64,000 bases of DNA from Monoplex corrugatus (GCA_030674185.1 JAPXFY010000031.1:41748532-41812531); one strand, 5' to 3'; positions 35,708-46,376 are shown, numbered from the stretch's first letter. The notes: generated by a model not told the origin, from the sequence alone. Program-made: numbers and translations.

Positions 35708-36184
35708 AAAAAATTGGCCATATTTCTGTATCAATCTCTCAAAAGGATAAAAGATGTCCCATAGACACATATTTGTTTAATTCTTGTTTTACCACTTATG
35801 TTAGTTACTTAAACTGGATTACATTGATAAACAATGTTTCTGAGTTTACATTTTGTTGTTGTTGAAAAACTTCATTTATTTTATAATTCACACCCCTTCA
35901 CGAGAGGCCAAAAAGCCTACATGAATAAATCACTGGAAATCTTAAGTCTATTAAACAAAAAGCAACCAAACAAAAAAAGTATTCAATAAAAAGATCAAAC
36001 ACAATCAAAACAAAACAAAAGAAGTATACAACACATACAGCTGCTGCGGCAAAGTAACAGACATCATTAGAGTTTTGCACGAGTTTAACTTAATGATCAT
36101 AAAAAGAATTCTTTCTCTGAGAGAAATACAAACATTGAGTAAAACACACACACATTAAAAAAAAATCTCAGAATACAAGGGTCC

Positions 36185-36672
36185 GATTACTTTTCCTGTC
36201 TACTCTTATTTCCTATTTTTTTAACACACGGGGATAAGCATGACAGTCAAATCGTTAGGATGCTAATCTTCCACATGGAAGGTCTGAGTGTGAAGCTGTT
36301 TAGGCAGTCCCTGGTGGTACAGAGATGGAGATTTTCTCTTTATACCCCAGCTCAAGGTGTGCAGGACCCGCTGGTGCCGGAACCTCTTTTGTTTGTACAC
36401 ACATGCAGAAAACAAATATGCACATTAACCGTCTGACTCCCGCACCCTGTCTACTAACAGCAAAAACTTTTAAGTCTTTGACTTCCTGACCCTATCCACC
36501 AGCTTCCTGCAGGAAGCTGGTGGATAGGGTCAGGGAGTCAAAGGCTTAAGTTTTTGCTTCGTTAGCATGGTTGACAATGCAGAATGCTGGTGGACAGGCT
36601 GCAGGAGTCAAAGGGTTAATGATCCCGTAAGTCATGTCAGTGTTCTGCGGCTTGTGGAAAAACACACACACA

Positions 36673-36733
<61 letters not shown>

Positions 36734-36870
36734 CCACCCAGCATACACACCTTCAAAAACTGGATCTGACTGCCTTAACAGACGGAGGAAAAAAAAAAAG
36801 GAGGGGCCCATACACTCAAAAACTCACTTGTAAATTCCAGTGCATACAGGGGCTGCAGCCCACACACACA
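36185..36870 (+). mobile_element. SINE family B, interrupted by a palindrome and a CA array
   Basis: The head at 36235-36290 (AAGCATGACAGTCAAATCGT, AGGATGCTAATCTTCCACAT GGAAGGT) is tRNA-like without a proper B box. It continues GTGCAGGACCCGCTGGTGCC and AACAAATATGCACA, then the TTAA palindromic element, then TGATCCCGTAAGTCATGTCA, TTGTGGAAAAACAC with a (CA)n expansion, CTGACTGCCTTAACAGACGG and AGGGGCTGCAGCCCACAC. The same 3' half occurs at 45680-45830. Confidence 0.75.
36425..36619. mobile_element. TTAA palindromic element inside SINE B
   Basis: Exactly bounded by TTAA (36425-36428 and 36616-36619). Outer arms: CTCCCGCACCCTGTCTAC left and TGCTGGTGGACAGGCTGCAG right. The inner palindrome CACCAGCTTCCTGCAGGAAG CTGGTG is perfect. 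SINE sequence continues on both sides. Confidence 0.93.
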
Positions 36871-37144
36871 CACACACAAAATATGTGTGTGTGTGTGTGT
36901 GTGCGTGTGCGTGCGTGCGTGCGTGTGTGTGTGTGTGAAACGAGTGGTGTGAGGGTAGTGACACACACAAGGTGGACCAACAAAAAAAACAAAAAACAAA
37001 AAAAACAAAAAAATCCCCAAACATACACATTCAATTATTGAATGATAAAAGTATCAATAATGAACAACACTCATTACTATTGTTCCATACTATATTGTTA
37101 TATCATGACACCATTCTTGGATACAAAATAATGAATACTCAAGT

Positions 37145-37337
37145 TTAACCCTCTGACTCCTGCACCCTGTCCACCAGCATCCTGCATTGTCAACCATGCT
37201 AGCAAAGCAAAAACCTAACCCTTTAACTTCCTCACCCTATCCACCAGCTTCCTGCAGGAAGCTGGTGGATAGGGTGAGGGAGTCAAAGGGTTAAGTTTTT
37301 GCAGTTAGTGGATAGGGTGCAGGAGTCAAAAGGTTAA
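37145..37337. mobile_element. TTAA palindromic element, intact
   Basis: Bounded by TTAA at both ends. Order: outer arm CTCTGACTCCTGCACCCTGT, CAGCATCCTGCATTGTCAAC, CATGCTAGCAAAGCAAAAAC; inner CTAACCCTTTAACTTCCTCA; centre CCAGCTTCCTGCAGGAAGCT; inner right AGGGAGTCAAAGGGTTAAGT; outer right shortened (GTTAGTGGATAGGGTGCAGG) ending AAAGGTTAA. Confidence 0.93.
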
Positions 37338-37404
37338 ACCAATGGCACTTTCAGGGTACAGTACCCACAAAATTCTCAGCTCAATGCGCCGTACAAAGGA
37401 TCTA

Positions 37405-37531
37405 CACACACATATACACACACGACATTCAGCGGGGCACACACACACAAACACACACACACACACACAAAAACACACACACAATGCACTACACACACAC
37501 ACACACATATATATACACACACGCACAATGT

Positions 37532-37564
<33 letters not shown>

Positions 37565-37715
37565 AACGCACACACATACACATACACAAACACACACACA
37601 CACAATGCACACACACACACACACACAAACAACGCACACGCACTCATACAAACACACAATGCACACACACACACAATACACACACACACACACAAACACA
37701 CACCAACACACACAT
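37405..37715. repeat. CA-rich compound microsatellite
   Basis: ACACACA with interspersed AATGCACAC, AAACGCACAC and TATATACACA units. Reading frames are artefacts. Confidence 0.95.
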
Positions 37716-37739
37716 GAAATTGTATATTTTCATTGGTTT

Positions 37740-37865
37740 CGATGTTGTTCGAAAGGGATTCATCCCATCTGAACAATTCCATATGCGCTCCGCTCCACTC
37801 GCCAGTACTAATCCAGCAGACTCCTTCGGTCCTATGAGCTCGCAAGATCTTGAAATAGGGGGAGG
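37740..37865 (+). repeat. Dispersed family E fragment
   Basis: GAAAGGGATTCATCCCATCT, GAACAATTCCATATGCGCTC, CAGTACTAATCCAGCAGACT CCTTCGG, GATCTTGAAATAGGGG. The same order is present at 42495-42690 and inverted at 56060-56345. A (G)n run follows (37860-37885). Confidence 0.75.
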
Positions 37866-38019
37866 GGGGGGGGGGGGGGAGGGGGGTGGCGCGAAAAGAT
37901 GCAAAGCGTAATCCCACCATCACTGGATACGATATAGAATTCCAAAATACACAAACACATAATTTGCATCACATAGTTTATATCACATTTGCAAGCAACA
38001 ACAAAAGAAAGAAAACATC

Positions 38020-38425
38020 AGACCCTTCAAAAATAATTGTGGGACTTTTCCGCTTTAATCGGCTTCTACCCAGAGTTGGGAAGACTGGGACCACACAATC
38101 GAGTCTCATCCACTTCACAGATGAGTCATGAGGGTGCTTCTGACCAGCATCACAGGTGTCTGTATCTTTCAGGCCTGGTTGACGCCAGGTTATATTATGA
38201 TAGTAAGCATAGAGTGCAGCCCGTCATGCAGTCTTAATCCTAGATGAACTCCATAGCATCATGATTATCATCCACTTTGACATCGTCATCATCGCATTGT
38301 AAAAACTGTGCCAGCTTCTGTGGCCATTAAGGTGGTGTAGAAAATGGGACGAGAAACAAAAAGGTAAGCACAAAGGTAACCTCCTGAGTGTGATGATCCT
38401 CTATAAAAAAATAATTAAAAAAAAG
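38020..38425 (+). mobile_element. SINE family A, 5'-truncated
   Basis: Starts at CCCTTCAAAAATAATTGTGG and continues through the shared core and the 3' end GTAAGCACAAAGGTAACCTC. The tRNA-like head is absent. Confidence 0.88.
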
Positions 38426-38439
38426 CAATCAACATGGTG

Positions 38440-39370
38440 AACTGATCAGAGAAAATAGGACTGGGAACCATGGGCTCCAACCCCCTCAATCTCAACAATT
38501 ACTGTGGGACATTTAACCCTTTGACTCCCGCACCCTGTCCACCAGCATTCCGCATTGACTCCCGCACCCTGTCCATCAGCATTCCGCATTGTCAAACATG
38601 CTAGCAAAGCAAAAACTTAACCCTCTGACTCTTTCACCCTTTCCACCAGCTTCATACAGGAAGCTGGTGGATAGGATGAGGAAGTCAAAGGGTTAAGTTT
38701 TGGCAGTCAGTGGATAGGGTGCAGGAGTCAAAGGGTTAATTAAGCCCCAACTTGGCTCCCACTAAGAGCCGACCGTGCTATGAGTATACCGTAAAAGACT
38801 GGGACCACACAGTCATGTCTCATCCACTTTAAGAAATGCATGATTCAGGATGTTGATAAAATTTTCTGATCAACAATGAAGGAGTCTGTAGTTCTTCAGT
38901 TTGAACGATGCCAGGATATAAAAATTATATCATGAAAATAAGCGCTACAGCGCAGCCCTGTCAGACAGCCTCAATCCAATACAGAACTCCACAGCATCAT
39001 CTCCAAGACTACAGCTCTTGTCACACAGCCTCAATCCAATATACAACTCCACAGCATCATCTCCAAGACTACAGTTCTTGTCACACAGCCTCAATCCAAT
39101 ATACAACTCCACAGCATCATCTCCAAGACTACAGCTCTGTCACACAGCCTCAATCCAATATACAACTCCACAGCATCATCTCCAAGACTACAGTTCTTGT
39201 CACACAGCCTCAATCCAATATACAACTCCACAGCATCATCTCCAAGACTACAGCTCTGTCACACAGCCCCAATACAAAACAGAACTCCACAGCATCATCT
39301 TATCATCCCCACCCTCATAGCACTGCGAAAAATTCTGTGGTTCTACATGCTCTGCTCTCCACATGATCTC
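38440..39370 (+). mobile_element. SINE family A, diverged, with palindrome insertion and internal 60-bp amplification
   Basis: Head and core remnants at 38440-38512 and 38740-39000 (TGTGGGACA...; AGACTGGGACCACACAGTCA; GATGCCAGGATATAAAAAT; CCCTGTCAGACAGCCTCAAT) are split by a TTAA palindromic element. The core phrase CAGCCTCAATCCAATATACA ACTCCACAGCATCATCTCCA is then repeated about six times with a 59-60 bp period (38955-39300) before the normal SINE 3' end. Confidence 0.85.
38513..38739. mobile_element. TTAA palindromic element inside SINE A
   Basis: TTAA at 38513-38516 and 38736-38739. The left outer arm is duplicated (CCCGCACCCTGTCCACCAGC then CCCGCACCCTGTCCATCAGC). The inner palindrome is CAGCTTCATACAGGAAGCTG, and the right end GCAGGAGTCAAAGGGTTAA. 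SINE sequence resumes directly with TTAAGCCCCAACTTGGCTCC. Confidence 0.92.
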
Positions 39371-39407
39371 AGTTTCAGTGGCTCTGAAAGTATGCTGAAG
39401 AGCTCAA

Positions 39408-39455
39408 ATGAGTGGTGTGGGGGTAGTGACACCAGGTGGACCAACAAGAGAAAAA
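39408..39455. repeat. Short block shared with 36937-36985
   Basis: GAGTGGTGTGGGGGTAGTGA CACCAGGTGGACCAACAAGA here and GAGTGGTGTGAGGGTAGTGA CAC..AAGGTGGACCAACAAA near 36940. This is probably the same retroposon end. The following 39456-40000 has no recognised feature. Confidence 0.6.
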
Positions 39456-39999
39456 AACTTGTGGAGCAACAAGAAAAAAAAAGAAAAAGCAACAACAACA
39501 ACAACAAAAACTACCACCAATACAAACATAAAAACCAAGGAAAATCAAAGGCAGAAGAAGGGAAGTGGGGGGGGGGGGGCTGCTTAAAAAGACACAGAAA
39601 ATACAGAAGGGTGAGCAGAGAGGGTTGTGTTGATGTAAGGCACAAGTACTGTAATTCCCAATCCAAACATTCTCCCGCTCAAATTTCTCTGTACTCTTTT
39701 GAAAGAAAGGCCACAGAAAAACATTACAATCAAAAGGCCACAAACAAACATTACAAGCAAAGCACAGTTACAACTGTGTCACAAATGTTTGTGTTACAAT
39801 GGCAGCACAAATTTTACCCTTTAACATACGTACAAGTCAGTGATCATTTTTATGAAGGATGTACACATATCAATAAAGTGTAATAATTCTACAAAGAACA
39901 CAAACAGATTGAGTTAAAGAAAACAACAAGCATTTTTGCTGAAGCAAATACATAACAGATAACACCACGCCTGAAGCTTTTACAGATCGTAAATGCTAC

Positions 40000-41145
40000 A
40001 GCCACTTTCCTTCATGACATTTTGTAAGTTACATTTGGAAGACAGCGCCATCTGAAGGACAGTAGCTGTGTGACAGAATGCAACGGCCAACAATGAACCC
40101 AGTGACGCCAATAGGTGAGACATTTGGAAGATTTTTTTCTAATTTGCATATATATGTACATATACACATTTTTCTAAGAAGGATGATTAAATCCAATACT
40201 GGGTCTGTGTATATATTTTTGTCAACAACGAACAATCTCTTAATTTCATTTAATCTGACATTTGCATTTTGACTTCAAAAAATCTTCGATCCTTTCCCAA
40301 ATCTTTTAACATGAAAACACTTCCAAAATATATGATCAATGCTGTCTTTTGTTTCAAAACAAAAATCACAATGAAAATTATTTAGAAATCTGTTTTTTTT
40401 AATGAAATAATCCCGGTATTCTGTGTAAAATATGTCATCATCATCATCATCATCAGGTGCCCTGACGCATGGCGTTGGCCATGGACTTCCAACCATCTCT
40501 ATCTCTCGTTGCACCCAGCATCTCCCCCACCCTCTTCATCCCCAGCCACTCTGCAAGTCCGTCCAGCATTCTCTCCCTGGGTCTACCTGGTGCTCTTTCC
40601 CTCCAGCTTTCCTGTTGTGACCAGGTGCTCTAAATCCCCCTTCCTCATAAAATGGCCTAAAAATGTTGCTTGTCTTTTCCTAATCTTCCTTATCAGTGAT
40701 CGACTTGTGTCTGCCTCCATCAAGACTGTCTTGTTTGTTTTCTTTGCTGTCCATGGTACTCTCAACATTCTTCTGAGAAACCACATCTCAGCTGCCTCAA
40801 TCCTGCTCTGGCTTTGTTTGCTGACTGTCCACGTCTCGCATCCGTACAACAGTATTGGTTCTATATAACACTCAAGGACTCTCTTTCTGATGTTAATTGA
40901 TAGGCATTTGTTGGTAAGAATGCTTGTCATCTTCTTGAATGCTGTTTTGGCTTGTACAATATGTAAGGGTAAAATATGTAACTGCAATCGTTTTAATTCA
41001 ATCTTGTATTTCATAAATTTCATGAATACATTTTTCGATGTAATATTTTTCTTCCGTTTTTCTAAGTATTCAGAATAATAAGATCCTTTTGGAATAGAAT
41101 AAATGACTTCCAGTGCTGTAGGAATGAATATTCTGTACACATCCA
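40000..41145 (-). mobile_element. L1-like LINE 3' fragment, split by another LINE
   Basis: On the - strand, 41140-40980 reads KRKKNITSKNVFMKFMKYKI ELKRLQLHIL. After the insertion at 40436-40968 it resumes TEYRDYFIKKNRFLNNFHCD and FCFETKDSIDHIFWKCF, then IILLRKMCICTYICKLEKNL. C-x2-C..H-x4-C and the final (I)HK.K-like segment are usual at the C terminus of L1-type ORF2. Stops and frame changes show it is inactive. Confidence 0.78.
40425..40979 (-). mobile_element. RTE-like LINE 3' fragment with 11-bp TSD, nested
   Basis: Bounded by GTAAAATATGT at 40425-40435 and 40969-40979. On the - strand it reads QAKTAFKKMTSILTNKCLSI, NIRKRVLECYIEPILLYGCE, EAAEMWFLRRMLRVPWTAKK, MEADTSRSLIRKIRKRQATF, LGHFMRKGDLEHLVTTGKLE with a frameshift afterwards, and ends in (TGA)n. 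The TSD lies within the older L1-like element, dating this insertion as the younger. Confidence 0.9.
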
Positions 41146-41520
41146 GGTGATGTGTTCAGTTGTGCTTGCTACGTGATTTCTTGCGGACACTTTGCTCCCA
41201 GAAAATTTATCCTTTTCATTTTTGACTCAATTCTTCATGAGTCATAAAAGATCCATTGCTGTTCAAAAAATGCTCAGTACAATAAACTTCCTTTACAATA
41301 AACTGAAACTTTTCATACTACTACTCTCTAATTCATCCTAATATTATAGTAAAGCAAAAATGTACAGTGGCTGCCGTAGCCCCAAGAGAGGGATCGAAGA
41401 ATTGCCTCACTTACACTGATATGAACAGAAAGACAAAAATAGACCCTGTACTCAAAACAATAAACTGTCTGGTTTAAAACAGAAAGCAAAACAGAAACCT
41501 CTGAAGAAGACAATACACCA
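41146..41520. other. Unrecognised spacer
   Basis: No repeat family, array or coding similarity recognised. Confidence 0.5.
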
Positions 41521-41825
41521 TCATCATCATCATCATCATCATCATGTGCCCTGCTGCATGGCGCTGGCGATCATGGCCCTCCATATGAATCTATCCCTTG
41601 TCGCTGCAAGTACATCTCCCACCCTCTCTGTCCTCAGCCACCCTGCAAGTCCATCCAATATTTTCTCCCTGGGTCTACCTGGTGTTCCCTTTCCCTCCAG
41701 CTTTCCAGTAGTGACCAGTGCTCTAATTCCATTTTCCTCATAAAATGGGTCTATAAATGTTGCTTGTCTTTTCCTAATCTTCTTTATTAATGATCTTCTT
41801 GTGTCTGCCTCCTTCAAGGCAAGAC
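41521..41825 (-). mobile_element. RTE-like LINE 3' fragment
   Basis: The - strand reads EADTRRSLIKKIRKRQATFI, NGIRALVTTGKLEGKGTPGR, PREKILDGLAGWLRTERVGD, RDRFIWRAMIASAMQQGT and then TGA with an eight-unit TGA tail. It is less degraded at its 3' end than the other copies. A (G)n run at 41876-41893 lies upstream. Confidence 0.88.
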
Positions 41826-42239
41826 AACAAAAGAAAAAGATGAAAAAAAAAAAGGAAAGAAGAAAGATTGCTTGAGGGGGGGGGGGGGGGGGGTTGAGGG
41901 GGGAGGGGAGCAGGCCAGGTGACACCCCACAACCACAGCAGTATCTCTTCTTTCCATTTTTTTTTCTTCTTTAACTCTTTCTCAGAGGTTTCGTCTCTTT
42001 CAAATGTTTCTCTTTCATTTTTGTATTTTAGACCAGACAATTTATTCTGTTGAGCAAAAGATCTTTCTGTCTTTCCACTACTCACCACAGATGGAAGTAT
42101 GCAGACTGCACACTGATTATATCGCCTGCACAGTGTAGACGACACAAGAAGAAAAACACACAAATACACATTCAAGACAAAATTACTGGAATGTAGAAAA
42201 AAAAATATTACATCTGATGGAATGGAACAAATCACACGG

Positions 42240-42500
42240 CTGCCGAAGTTCTCAACAAGTTCTCAGGAAACATAATGCAGTTAACACGGACGAGCTTACG
42301 GATGTTTCAAGAGGGTAGTTCTCAGCAAGTTCCCAGGAAACATAATGCAGTCAACACGGACGAGCTTACAGATGTTTCAAGAGGGTAGTTCTCAGCAAAT
42401 TCCCAGGAAACATAATGCAGTTAACATGGACGAGCAATTAACATGGACGAGCAGTTAACACGGACAAGCAGTTAACACGGATGAGCTTACGGATGTTTCA
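42240..42500. repeat. 72-bp tandem repeat
   Basis: Three copies of AGTTCTCAGCAAGTTCCCAG, GAAACATAATGCAGTTAACA, CGGACGAGCTTACGGATGTT, TCAAGAGGGT. The middle is further expanded by small CAGTTAACACGGACGAG units. Confidence 0.92.
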
Positions 42501-42690
42501 AGAGGGATTCATCATATTCAGGCAATTCCATGCTTGCTCCAGCCAAAACTTGCCAGTAATTATTTAGTGGACTCCTTAAGTCTGCACAAAACCCTACACA
42601 CCGGGAGAGTCTTGAAATGGGGAGGAGAGAGGACAGATAACAGGACCTATGAAACACTGACCCCGCTACGATGACTGGAGCATTAAGATG
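42490..42690 (+). repeat. Dispersed family E copy
   Basis: GATGTTTCAAGAGGGATTCA, GGCAATTCCATGCTTGCTCC, GCCAGTAATTATTTAGTGGA, GCACAAAACCCTACACACCG, GTCTTGAAATGGGGAGGAG. The 72-bp tandem repeat upstream has expanded from its first bases. Confidence 0.75.
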
Positions 42691-42699
42691 GGCGGTGGA

Positions 42700-44361
42700 C
42701 AGCATGGCTTTGACGGTACATTATGGGACTGAACTCGGCAAATGACATTTTGAGTCTGCAGCTCTTTCAATAGGACCAGACAGCTCACTTAAAACGAAAA
42801 AAATTAAAATTTAAAAAACAAAACAAAAATGAAAAGAAAAACTGAGGATTAGCTGTTACAGTAAATCCATCCTTGGTCCATCTGTAGGTTACCTTGTACA
42901 GAAGCGAAAGCACCAAATCCAACCAACAATCCAAACACTAGCAAACAAGCAATCTCCCATTATACCATCTATAATTACACATCAAAGGCTGAAGTCAAAA
43001 GGTATCAGGCCTGTAGATGCCTTCTAACAAACCATCATACCACGCACTACACTAGATCATGCTTATCTTTCATGCTTTACGGAGTGAGCGTTCTACTCAC
43101 TACACTTGATCATGCCTACCATTTAAAGCTTATGGAAGCAAGCACTCTGCCAACTAGATTACAAGCTATTCCCACACCCAATCCACTAACAACTACAACA
43201 ACAAAAATAATACCGTCACTATATTAAAAACAGATTTTATAATAATGCTATAATTTGCTGAGAAAGTGCTGTTCATTCGCTTTGCTCTGTAAGTGTTAAT
43301 TTCCGGCTCTTTTCAGTCTGTATGGACTTGACCTTGGATCCATAATTTTCAAATTCATGCATTCATGACTCCAGAACGGTCAACACCTTTGACTCAAGTC
43401 TGGTAAAAACGCAGCAGAAACAGCTGAGGAAATCTAGCTAACACACATTTTCAGTCAATATGAAACAATCTCTCCTTTTTCTTTGTATAATTCAGTGGCA
43501 TCAGATCGTCTCTTATGATCTGGTACCCAAAGCAAATTTTGGACACGAATCAATTCATGTTAAAGTTGCCAGATTGTGTTCGTTTCCTGTCAAAAGATAG
43601 GTACATGCAAGACGGGGAACTAACTGATCAAAGGCAAAGTAAACTAGTTTGTTTTGTGATGTAGTCTCCCTTGGATTGTCTTGAACTATATCACACAATT
43701 GACTATGCAGTATACACTGTAACATTTGACTGTGCTTCACAACTATGATGTTTATGTTGAACAGTAATGTTCTTTGGTGCAAAACTTCATAACTGTCAAC
43801 AGCATGTTTTTCTCTCCCCTGTGGGTTTGCCATTCAATAAAATGATTCCTGAAAGAAGAATTAAAGGATTCTAGATCTGGATATGGAAAATATGTGAATA
43901 TGTGCTATACGGTGTCATTCACAAAAACAAGTGGGTTCTTTTTCAATCACTGATAACATTTGCAGTGAGATTAAAAAAAAAATCTGAAAATGTTAGTGGA
44001 ATGCTCCATACTTTGGCCAGAAAACAGATCGGGCAAAAAACTTTCCATCAAACTTTATTCGTTCATCTTAACCAATATACTTTCATTTTTATTTGGTTAT
44101 GTTAACCAAGATACTTTCATTTCTATTTGGTTATCTTAATCAAGGCACTTTCATTCCATGATTTTTCTTCAAAATAGGCTAAAATATTTGTATTTCTAGT
44201 ATTGAAAACACCAGAAAGGTGTGTCTCCTGTAAGTTCAAAAGAGGACATAAAAACTAAACAAACAAACAACATATCTCACAAGCATGTCACATATACGCA
44301 CACAGTAACATCCTCCCTTTAAAAATGGCACGAAGCAAAATGGTGTCTGGTCGCTGGTGAT
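42700..44361. other. Intergenic / presumed 3' region of ethanolamine kinase
   Basis: No array or coding similarity is recognised except a small TACTTTCATTTCTATTTGGT repeat (44080-44160, three copies). A - strand AATAAA (TTTATT at 44054-44059) lies about 300 bp past the kinase stop and could be its polyadenylation signal. Confidence 0.5.
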
Positions 44362-44431
44362 TCAAGGCAATTGAAGAGGGAAGAACTCTTTCTTGCGTCG
44401 GAAATATTCATTCAGTCTTGTTACAGCGTAG
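44362..44431 (-). CDS. ETNK1: Ethanolamine kinase, C-terminal exon with stop
   Basis: The last coding exon. From a TTTTCAG acceptor it completes a split Asp codon and reads YAVTRLNEYFRRKKEFFPLQ LP then TGA (44362-44364). Animal ethanolamine kinases end with the same pattern (YA..R.N.YF..K). It is too short to be noticed as an isolated frame. Phase (one base completing the codon begun by GA in the previous exon) supports the join. Confidence 0.94.
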
Positions 44432-44579
44432 CTGAAAATAAACAGAAGAAATTCATTTATATTTTGTTCTAGAATACGCAAGTGGAACTAACATATCATT
44501 CAGATCATGATATTCTGAACACTACACTGAATTAGTATGACCAATTATTTGGATACCACCTACTCGTTGTTATTATTAC

Positions 44580-45400
44580 TGTTACGTTTGTTTAAAGCCC
44601 AGCTGACTGCATAGAGCCATACCAAGGCTATATAACCAATGCAAAACATACAATACTTCAACAGGTAAAAAAGAACAAGAAAATTAAGTACACATATCAA
44701 TGCATTCATGCACATAATCTAAAGAGATACCCCTGGCGTTGACCACTCCATCAAATTTACCACACAGGGGATTTAAACAAACATACCTGAATACAAATTG
44801 AAACATTAACTAAGGACACTAAAATATATATAAACATGGGCCTAAAATATCTAAAATTCTTCCACATATCTCATTTCCCTACAGCCAAAAATGCACTAAT
44901 ACATGTACCCAACTGTCAATCCAAAGAGAAAGTACTAAGACTTTCTCCAACATATTACACGCCAACGGACCAGCACAGCACAAAAGAATAGGAAGAAATG
45001 ACAGAAAGCAAAAGAACTAAGACTTTCTCCAACATATACACGCCAACGGACCAGCACAGCACAAAAGAATAGGAAGAAATGAACAGAAAGAAAAGAACTA
45101 AGACTTTCTCCAACATATACACGCCAACGGACCAGCACAGCACAAAAGAATAGGAAGAAATGACAGAAAGCAAAAGTACTAAGATCTTTCTCCAACATAT
45201 ACACGCGAATGGACCAGCACAGCACAAAAGAATAGGAAGAAATGACAGAAAGCAAAAGAACAAGGCAGAAACAAACAAGAGTGACAGAAAAGAGGAAATT
45301 TCTAGCAAAGAATTTCGAGAAGGTGTGGATACAATTTATACTGAAAGAGCCCCGGACATCCCCATGGGGGAAACGTGGTGATTCAATGATGGAGATTTTT
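44580..45400 (+). repeat. Dispersed family C with ~80-bp internal tandem duplication
   Basis: Starts GTTTAAAGCCCAGCTGACTG, CATAGAGCCATACCAAGGCT, GCATTCATGCACATAATC and CCCCTGGCGTTGACCACTCC. The segment ACTAAGACTTTCTCCAACAT ATACACGCCAACGGACCAGC ACAGCACAAAAGAATAGGAA GAAATGACAG is then repeated four times (44935-45250) before the normal end (ATTTATACTGAAAGAGCCCC). It lies in the last intron of the ethanolamine kinase gene. Confidence 0.85.
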
Positions 45401-45488
45401 CCAATCTCCCAGTTCAATGTATGGGCAGACCTGTAAGCACCTGAACCCCATTGTGCAGATATACCCACAGAACATCAAATACACATGT

Positions 45489-45678
45489 TTAACCTTTTCA
45501 CTACCGCACCCTGTCCACCAGTACCCTGCATTGTCAGTCACGCCAGCAAAGCAAAAACTTATCCTTTGATTCCATTACCGTATTCTCTAGCTTCCTGCAG
45601 GAAGCTGGTGGATACGGCGAGGGAATCAAAGAGTAAATTTCGCAGTTCGTGGAATGAGTGCGGGAGTTAAAGGGTTAA
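45489..45678. mobile_element. TTAA palindromic element inside SINE B remnant
   Basis: TTAA at 45489-45492 and 45675-45678. CACTACCGCACCCTGTCCAC, GCAAAGCAAAAACTTATCC, centre TAGCTTCCTGCAGGAAGCTG, AGGGAATCAAAGAGTAAATT, right end GCGGGAGTTAAAGGGTTAA. It is followed at once by GATCCTCTAGGCTAAGTCTG, the middle of the SINE B sequence. Confidence 0.9.
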
Positions 45679-45830
45679 GATCCTCTAGGCTAAGTCTGTG
45701 TTCAGTGATTTATGAGAACATGAAAACACTCAGCACACATGCTCCTGAAAATGGAATATGACTGCCTTAATGGTAGGGTCAAACTAAAATGGCCATACAC
45801 ATAAAAACCTTCTGATTAGTTCGAATGCAC
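45679..45830 (+). mobile_element. SINE family B 3' half
   Basis: GATCCTCTAGGCTAAGTCTG, GAGAACATGAAAACACTCAG, GGAATATGACTGCCTTAATG, CCATACACATAAAAACC, matching 36620-36840. Confidence 0.75.
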
Positions 45831-45914
45831 ATAATAGTACAGTTCCTCTATGCAAAAACAGAACAAAAAATTAATCACTTCTGTGGCTTGAATCACAATC
45901 TTATACATGCACAT

Positions 45915-45920
45915 GCACAG

Positions 45921-45963
<43 letters not shown>

Positions 45964-45966
45964 ACA

Positions 45967-46032
<66 letters not shown>

Positions 46033-46244
46033 CTCTCTCTCTCTCTCTCACTCACACGCGAGCACACACGCACACACTCTCACGCGCGCAAGCATGCACA
46101 CACACACACACACAAACACACGCACACACACACGCACGCACACACACACATGCGCGCATACATGCACGCACGTGTGCAAACATGCATACACGCACGCGTG
46201 CGCACGCACACACACAACACACACACACACACACTCTCACACAT

Positions 46245-46310
<66 letters not shown>

Positions 46311-46312
46311 CA
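45915..46312. repeat. CA/CT/CGCA compound microsatellite
   Basis: (CA)n, then a short (CT)n at 46028-46048, then GCACGC-rich variants and (CA)n again. Within the last intron of the ethanolamine kinase gene. Frames on both strands are artefacts. Confidence 0.96.
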
Positions 46313-46376
46313 TACACACTATGCTACGACAACAACTTACAACACATTACTTATGTCTTTGAAAAATCCAACTTAC

